Assembly: GCA_905215335.1 (NCBI GenBank)
Contig: CAJMPQ010000003.1
Location: forward strand, 178,363-242,362
Length of the DNA stretch: 64,000 nt
Direction of reading: 5' to 3'
Origin: an uncultured bacterium
GTDB taxonomy: Bacteria; Cyanobacteriota; Vampirovibrionia; Gastranaerophilales; Gastranaerophilaceae
Below, piece after piece: positions 60,353 to 64,000 of the stretch. Each line of letters starts with the position of its first letter. The first letter of the stretch is position 1. The notes under the pieces are model-generated. The model was not told where the DNA came from. It saw nothing but the letters and a program-made list of their open reading frames with translations, and searched no databases. The position numbers and the translations under genes are program-made.

Positions 60353-61657
60353 ATATTCCAATTTAAAATATTTATTCAACTTAAATAACATTATCACGCA
60401 TAATAATACAGCTGCCGAAACCAGTCCTAACCAGAAACCTCTCAAATTTAAATTAAAATGGAAAGCTAAAGTATAACCCAATGGAATCGCAAGGCACCAA
60501 TAAGAAACAAAATTAGCAAACAAAACTATATTTGTTTGTTTTATACCTTTGCAAATCCCTGCAAGAGCAATCTGCAATCCATCAAAAATTTGAAACACAC
60601 CTAAAATACACATAACAGGAATTGCAATTTCAAACAACTTATGATCAACAGTAAAAATTCCAACTATCGGCTTTGAGAATGTCCAAAATACAACAGCACT
60701 ACAAGCCATAAACGCTACAGACATAACCGTCCCTACTAGCGAATATTTTTTTAAATCAAATAAATTTTTAGCTCCATTTGCGAAACCTACTTTTACAGCA
60801 ATAGCATTTGATATTGCAAAAGGAACCATAAATGAAATAGTTGTAAGAGTACAAACTAAATTTTGAGCTGCAGCATAAACACCTGAAACTCTACCCATAA
60901 ATATAGCAATACTATTAAATGCTACAAATTCAACTAATACGGCTAATGATATTGGCATTCCGATTTTAACCATACTGCCATAATATCCTTTTTCACTGTA
61001 ATTTCGGAAACTCATATTAATATAACAATATATTAATAAGGCAAATCCCATAAAATAACGAACTAATAAACTTGCAATCGCCAAACCAATAACACCCAAT
61101 GATGGTATTGGACCAATGCCAAAAACTAATGCCAAATTTAAAACAACATTTAAAAATACACAAAACATTGTTACAATATTTGGGAATAAAACAATTTCAA
61201 AAGCTTGTAAAAATTCTTTCAAGCAAGCATGCAAATAAGCACCAAAAGTACTTAAGGCAGTTATCAACATGTAATCCTGTATATTTGGAACTAATTTAGC
61301 TTCAAATCCCATTTTCGGAATAACAGGAATAAATGCAACGATTGCTAAAGAGGTTATCAAGGCTAACAACATTGCAAATCTAATGGACGGATAGAAATAT
61401 TTTTTAATAGATTTTTTTTCACCTCTATAATTTGACAATAGTGGTGAAATACTTGATATCAATCCAAAGCCAAAGGTTAATATACAATTAACTATTGCAG
61501 TTGCTATACTAATTGCAGCAAATGTATCGGTAGAATGCCTCCCTGCAATGACAACATCTCCTACGCCAATTAAAATAAAACCTAAATTCCCCATAATTAT
61601 TGGGGCAGCAATTGTTAATAACTCTTTAATATAATATTTTAAATCTTTTTCGCACAT
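60332..61657 (-). CDS. MATE-family multidrug/cation antiporter
   Basis: A 441-residue protein with about 12 membrane helices in two related halves. The first helix region reads LLTIAAPIIMGNLGFILIGVG, with VVIAGRHSTDTFAAISIATA typical of MATE. The second half begins KIGMPISLAVLVEFVAFNSI. Transport substrate and coupling ion cannot be assigned. The start at 61657 is 6 nt after TGC-TATGAT and has no ribosome site. Confidence 0.92.
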   Translation of the reverse strand: MCEKDLKYYIKELLTIAAPIIMGNLGFILIGVGDVVIAGRHSTDTFAAISIATAIVNCILTFGFGLISSISPLLSNYRGEKKSIKKYFYPSIRFAMLLALITSLAIVAFIPVIPKMGFEAKLVPNIQDYMLITALSTFGAYLHACLKEFLQAFEIVLFPNIVTMFCVFLNVVLNLALVFGIGPIPSLGVIGLAIASLLVRYFMGFALLIYCYINMSFRNYSEKGYYGSMVKIGMPISLAVLVEFVAFNSIAIFMGRVSGVYAAAQNLVCTLTTISFMVPFAISNAIAVKVGFANGAKNLFDLKKYSLVGTVMSVAFMACSAVVFWTFSKPIVGIFTVDHKLFEIAIPVMCILGVFQIFDGLQIALAGICKGIKQTNIVLFANFVSYWCLAIPLGYTLAFHFNLNLRGFWLGLVSAAVLLCVIMLFKLNKYFKLEYKKQELI

Positions 61658-61672
61658 AATCTAATCATAGCA
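61658..61672 (-). promoter_or_regulatory. Extended -10 promoter, leaderless start of the MATE gene
   Basis: Minus-strand TGC-TATGAT (TATGAT at 61669-61664) is followed by TAGATT and the ATG. No Shine-Dalgarno fits. Confidence 0.6.
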
Positions 61673-61700
61673 CGAACAGATTTTATTTGCTTGTATAATA

Positions 61701-62228
61701 TTATTTTTCTGAAGGAATATATGGAACACTACTGTTTGAACCAGATGCAAAAACTGCACCTAAAATAAAACCTATAGCTGTTCCCCAAGTAAAATTAGTC
61801 CATTTTATTCTACTAAAAGCTCGTGATGCTATATCATCCATCAAAGCTTCAGATTTTTTAAAATCTTTAAAATTATTTTCAAAAAATTGCTTTGTATTCT
61901 TTACTGATACTTTATCCGTAATTGAATTTTTTAAATCTATACATTTTGCATTAATAGCATCAATTGTTTCTTCTAAACCTATTTGGGATAAAAACAACTT
62001 GTTCTTAGCTTTCAAATTTTTATTAGCAATTTGTACCGCAGACTCATTAAGTATATCTAAAGTATCCTGAGTATCTTCTTTGATTATATTAAACGCGTTT
62101 CTTACAAATCTATCTTTAGTTACCGGTAAAAAATAAGCATTCATCCCAACCATACCAAGAACCGCTCCAGCACCTATAGCCTTTGTTCTATTTTGACCTT
62201 GAGATCCACCAGGAATAGTCATAGACAT
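61701..62228 (-). CDS. Hypothetical protein with terminal hydrophobic segments
   Basis: A 175-residue protein of unknown function. An N-terminal hydrophobic stretch (AIGAGAVLGMVGMNAYFLP) and a C-terminal one (FTWGTAIGFILGAVFASG) enclose about 110 residues of charged helix (DTQDTLDILNESAVQIANKN, KNTKQFFENNFKDFKKSEAL). AGGAG precedes the ATG. The plan suggests a membrane-anchored coiled coil. Confidence 0.65.
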   Translation of the reverse strand: MSMTIPGGSQGQNRTKAIGAGAVLGMVGMNAYFLPVTKDRFVRNAFNIIKEDTQDTLDILNESAVQIANKNLKAKNKLFLSQIGLEETIDAINAKCIDLKNSITDKVSVKNTKQFFENNFKDFKKSEALMDDIASRAFSRIKWTNFTWGTAIGFILGAVFASGSNSSVPYIPSEK

Positions 62229-62315
62229 ACATTTTCTCCTAAATTATTATTACTGCAGTATTATAAAAACTCGTAAATTTAAAATTTGCTATACCATTAT
62301 ATTCTTTTTTGCATC

Positions 62316-62344
62316 TTGAGGTAGATAAAAAAATATGTTATAAT
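62316..62344 (+). promoter_or_regulatory. Pilin-type promoter 3 (TTGAGG-N17-TATAAT, TG extension)
   Basis: TTGAGG (62316-62321) and TGT-TATAAT (-10 at 62339-62344), spaced by 17 nt. It matches the promoter at 42921-42949 at about 23 of 29 positions, including the whole last 15. The pilin ATG follows 31 nt downstream, as at the other locus. Confidence 0.75.
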
Positions 62345-62375
62345 CAGAATATATTAACGAGGAAATGATATTATT

Positions 62376-63098
62376 ATGATAAAAAAGATAGCAGGATTTA
62401 CTCTTGGAGAAGTTCTAATTGCGTTAACTGTAATTGGTGTTGTTGCAGTTCTTGTTATGCCTCAACTGGTACTTGGACAAAAAGCTGCAAAAGCAAAAGC
62501 TCAATTTGATACTGGATATTCTTTAGTAGCAAAAGCAATTGCAGATATGGACTCTGATGATATTTCTACAGATCCAAGCAAATACCCTACAAGAACATTC
62601 TATCCTAAGTTTAAAGAATATAATAGATTTACAGTTGATTGCGGTGTTAACAACACCTCTCCTAACACTAGTGTTTGCCCATCTACCACTGACTACGTTA
62701 ATATTACTGGGACAACTAAAATATCAAAAGATTTATTAGATGATGGAGCACTGGTTTTAAATAATGGTATGCTGATGGCTGTAGAAAATTGTGTTGGATG
62801 TAGCGGCTATGGACCTGACCACAATTTATGGGTAGTTGTTGATATAAACGGCAAAAACAATAGACCTAACAGACTTGGTCATGATTTATTTGTACTTCAA
62901 ATATTGAATGGTGAAGTCTTACCACTTGGTGCACCGGGAACGGATGCTTTATTTAGTGCAAAACCAGAAGACTATTGTTGTATAAGCTCTGTTAATAAAA
63001 ATTGTACAGTTAAAAGTGCAGCAATGAACGGTTATACTTGTGCATTCTATGCAGCATCTGACGAAGAATATTTCAAAAAAATCTATAATGGACACTAA
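62376..63098 (+). CDS. Type IV pilin-like / pseudopilin
   Basis: A 240-residue prepilin. The leader MIKKIAG precedes FTLGEVLIALTVIGVVAVLV, with Glu at +5. The globular domain has many cysteines (VDCGVN, ENCVGCSGYG, DYCCISSVNKNC), more than in the other pilins, and WVVVDINGKNNRPNRLGHDL matches the IDLNG/IDVNG strand of the 31-kb pilins. It is a single-gene unit with the shared promoter and a terminator. Confidence 0.88.
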   Translation: MIKKIAGFTLGEVLIALTVIGVVAVLVMPQLVLGQKAAKAKAQFDTGYSLVAKAIADMDSDDISTDPSKYPTRTFYPKFKEYNRFTVDCGVNNTSPNTSVCPSTTDYVNITGTTKISKDLLDDGALVLNNGMLMAVENCVGCSGYGPDHNLWVVVDINGKNNRPNRLGHDLFVLQILNGEVLPLGAPGTDALFSAKPEDYCCISSVNKNCTVKSAAMNGYTCAFYAASDEEYFKKIYNGH

Positions 63099-63118
63099 AC
63101 AGAAAAAAAATTTATACT

Positions 63119-63150
63119 AAAAAAGACGACTTATATAAGTCGTCTTTTTT
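63119..63150. terminator. Bidirectional terminator
   Basis: A perfect 15-bp stem, AAAAAAGACGACTTA (63119-63133) with 63136-63150, and a 2-nt loop. It lies between the pilin gene and the convergent rplT. Confidence 0.85.
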
Positions 63151-63171
63151 ATGCCTTTAATATTATTTTTA

Positions 63172-63516
63172 CTATTTTGAAATAGTTTCAAAAATAACAT
63201 TGAATGCTTCAGGATCTTTAACAGCTAAATCAGCAAGCATTTTTCTATTCACTACAATGTTAGCTTTTTTACAAGCGTTAACAAATCTAGAATAGCTCAT
63301 ACCACGTTCTCTAACTGCTGCGTTAATTCTTACAATCCATAATCTTCTCATATTACGTTTTGTAGTACGTCTATCTCTGTAAGCATATTTCAAAGCTTTC
63401 ATAACAGCGATATTAGCAACTTTGAAGATTCTGCTTCTAGCGCCAATAAAGCCTTTAGCAAGTTTTAATATTTTCTTGTGTCTTTTAACACCTGCATTAC
63501 CACGTTTAATTCTCAT
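63172..63516 (-). CDS. rplT: 50S ribosomal protein L20
   Basis: A 114-residue L20, essential for early 50S assembly. It begins MRIKRGNAGVKRHKKILKLA and has KGFIGARSRIFKVANIAVM, ALKYAYRDRRTTKRNMRRLW and IRINAAVRERGMSYSRF-type wording (VRINAAVRERGMSYSRF). It lies 11 nt after rpmI. In many bacteria L20 represses its own operon through the leader. Confidence 0.97.
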   Translation of the reverse strand: MRIKRGNAGVKRHKKILKLAKGFIGARSRIFKVANIAVMKALKYAYRDRRTTKRNMRRLWIVRINAAVRERGMSYSRFVNACKKANIVVNRKMLADLAVKDPEAFNVIFETISK

Positions 63517-63527
63517 TTTTCATGCTC

Positions 63528-63737
63528 CTATCTTGAATACTTCTTGTATGGTAACTCTTTAGATACCAATGCTACATGTGACTCAGAAACGCCAACCATC
63601 TTGAAAATTCTGCGTTTTCTAGATGATGACTTGTGTTGGAGCAAGTGGCCTATACCTGCTTGTCTTTTCATAATTTTACCAGATGCAGTTACTTTGTAAC
63701 GTTTTGCAGCTGATTTGTGTGTTTTCATTTTTGGCAT
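63528..63737 (-). CDS. rpmI: 50S ribosomal protein L35
   Basis: A 69-residue L35. It begins MPKMKTHKSAAKRYKVTASG and has KIMKRQAGIGHLLQHKSSSR, the conserved core. AAGGAG precedes the ATG. infC, which usually lies directly upstream, is absent, since the 260 bp beyond hold a leader hairpin and the repeat element. Confidence 0.96.
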   Translation of the reverse strand: MPKMKTHKSAAKRYKVTASGKIMKRQAGIGHLLQHKSSSRKRRIFKMVGVSESHVALVSKELPYKKYSR

Positions 63738-63764
63738 TTTCTTCTCCTTTTGTTTTAAAGTAGT

Positions 63765-63795
63765 AACTAAAAAATTATAGGCATACCAAAGCCTA
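63765..63795 (-). promoter_or_regulatory. Terminator-like hairpin in the rpmI-rplT leader
   Basis: On the minus strand TAGGC (63795-63791) pairs with GCCTA (63782-63778), followed by TAATTTTTTAG. It lies about 40 nt upstream of the rpmI start and resembles a leader attenuator. L20-mediated control is known for this operon in other bacteria; here it is inference. Confidence 0.4.
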
Positions 63796-63913
63796 AAATT
63801 TTCGGCTGATTTTATAATATTATGAAAAACTCATATTTGCAAGTATAAAAGAAATATTTCTTAAAATACAAATAAAATATATTATGTACAATACTGGCGA
63901 GTAGACAAAGAAA

Positions 63914-64000
63914 GGTTCGGAAACGCAGTTTCTGATAACTCGTTTCATTCGGTCGCGTTTTCTCTTTCTTTGCTTCTTTTTCTTTCTCTTTCAATCGCAA
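63914..64000. repeat. Left half of the MITE-like element (copy 2), cut by window edge
   Basis: The 87 bp from GGTTCGG to the window end match 11545-11631 at 85 positions with no gaps. Both include the small AAACGCAGTTT hairpin and the CTGATAACTCG box. The only differences are within TTCCATTCAG versus TTTCATTCGG. It lies upstream of rpmI. The right half would lie beyond the window. Confidence 0.85.

Noticed and set aside
63812..64000. 62-residue minus-strand ORF at the window end
   Set aside because: It reads through the A/G-rich arm of the repeat element; the Lys/Glu run reflects the repeat, not a protein.
1..64000. tRNA, rRNA or CRISPR array
   Set aside because: No tRNA-like T-loop with matching acceptor arms, no rRNA sequence and no regularly spaced repeats were seen by eye.

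Overview
The window is strongly AT-rich bacterial chromosome with densely packed genes, many in short operons closed by clear intrinsic terminators. The gene content fits a diderm of the non-photosynthetic cyanobacterial lineage (Melainabacteria/Vampirovibrionia, probably Gastranaerophilales). It has an AroH-type chorismate mutase, an LL-diaminopimelate-aminotransferase-like enzyme, an SLH-domain surface protein, a secretin plus type IV pilus/type II secretion motor, MlaEF lipid transport, DciA, and many lineage-type secreted or hypothetical proteins. The taxonomic call is inference. I saw no rRNA, tRNA, CRISPR array, transposase or prophage module.

Layout. 1-11.5 kb: prfA-ylxR-infB (infB runs off the left edge), nrnA-yihY, dciA, a two-component system with tadA, rsgA-ispA-DUF212, and a TIGR02757 gene. 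11.5-11.8 kb: a 258-bp intergenic element with terminal inverted repeats; the left half of a second copy closes the window (63914-64000). 11.9-23 kb is the accessory-looking part: a diguanylate cyclase, an AMMECR1-like/toroid protein, a coiled-coil-ended export-type protein, two related glycine-zipper proteins with Asn/Pro/Tyr/Met tails, an exported protein, a uridine-kinase-like P-loop enzyme, a Cys-rich exported protein and an SLH protein. 23-30.9 kb: pyk, rplS-rbgA, rnhB, a JAMM-like protein and the GGGtGRT/NifU-like pair. 31-44.9 kb: type IV pilin-like genes, a degenerate PurD-like protein, a dnaJ-like gene with queE, def-fmt-aroH, a large HerA-like/CarD-like protein, nadD-yqeK, cysK and an aminotransferase. 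44.9-58 kb: mlaEF, cobO, a TPR protein, a kinase-like protein, an SDR, and the pilP-pilQ-pilB-pilC operon. 58-64 kb: yqeG with a U32 peptidase, a MATE pump, another pilin, and rpmI-rplT.

How the genes work together. The pilPQBC operon encodes the envelope gate, ATPase and inner-membrane platform that could assemble or export the four dispersed pilin-like proteins. Three of the four pilin loci carry nearly the same extended -10 promoter, which suggests joint control. The translation genes (infB, prfA, rplS, rbgA, rsgA, rplT, rpmI, def, fmt, tadA) form several separate operons.

The most striking genome-level signal is an apparent leaderless-mRNA architecture. At least eight genes have a -10 box, usually with a TG extension, placed exactly 6 nt before the start codon and no usable Shine-Dalgarno. 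Other genes in the same window have textbook AAGGAG sites.

Several genes are too short for ordinary ORF calling but have good ribosome sites (20108-20281, 26279-26434, 60153-60287). Starts were revised where upstream start codons lacked support.
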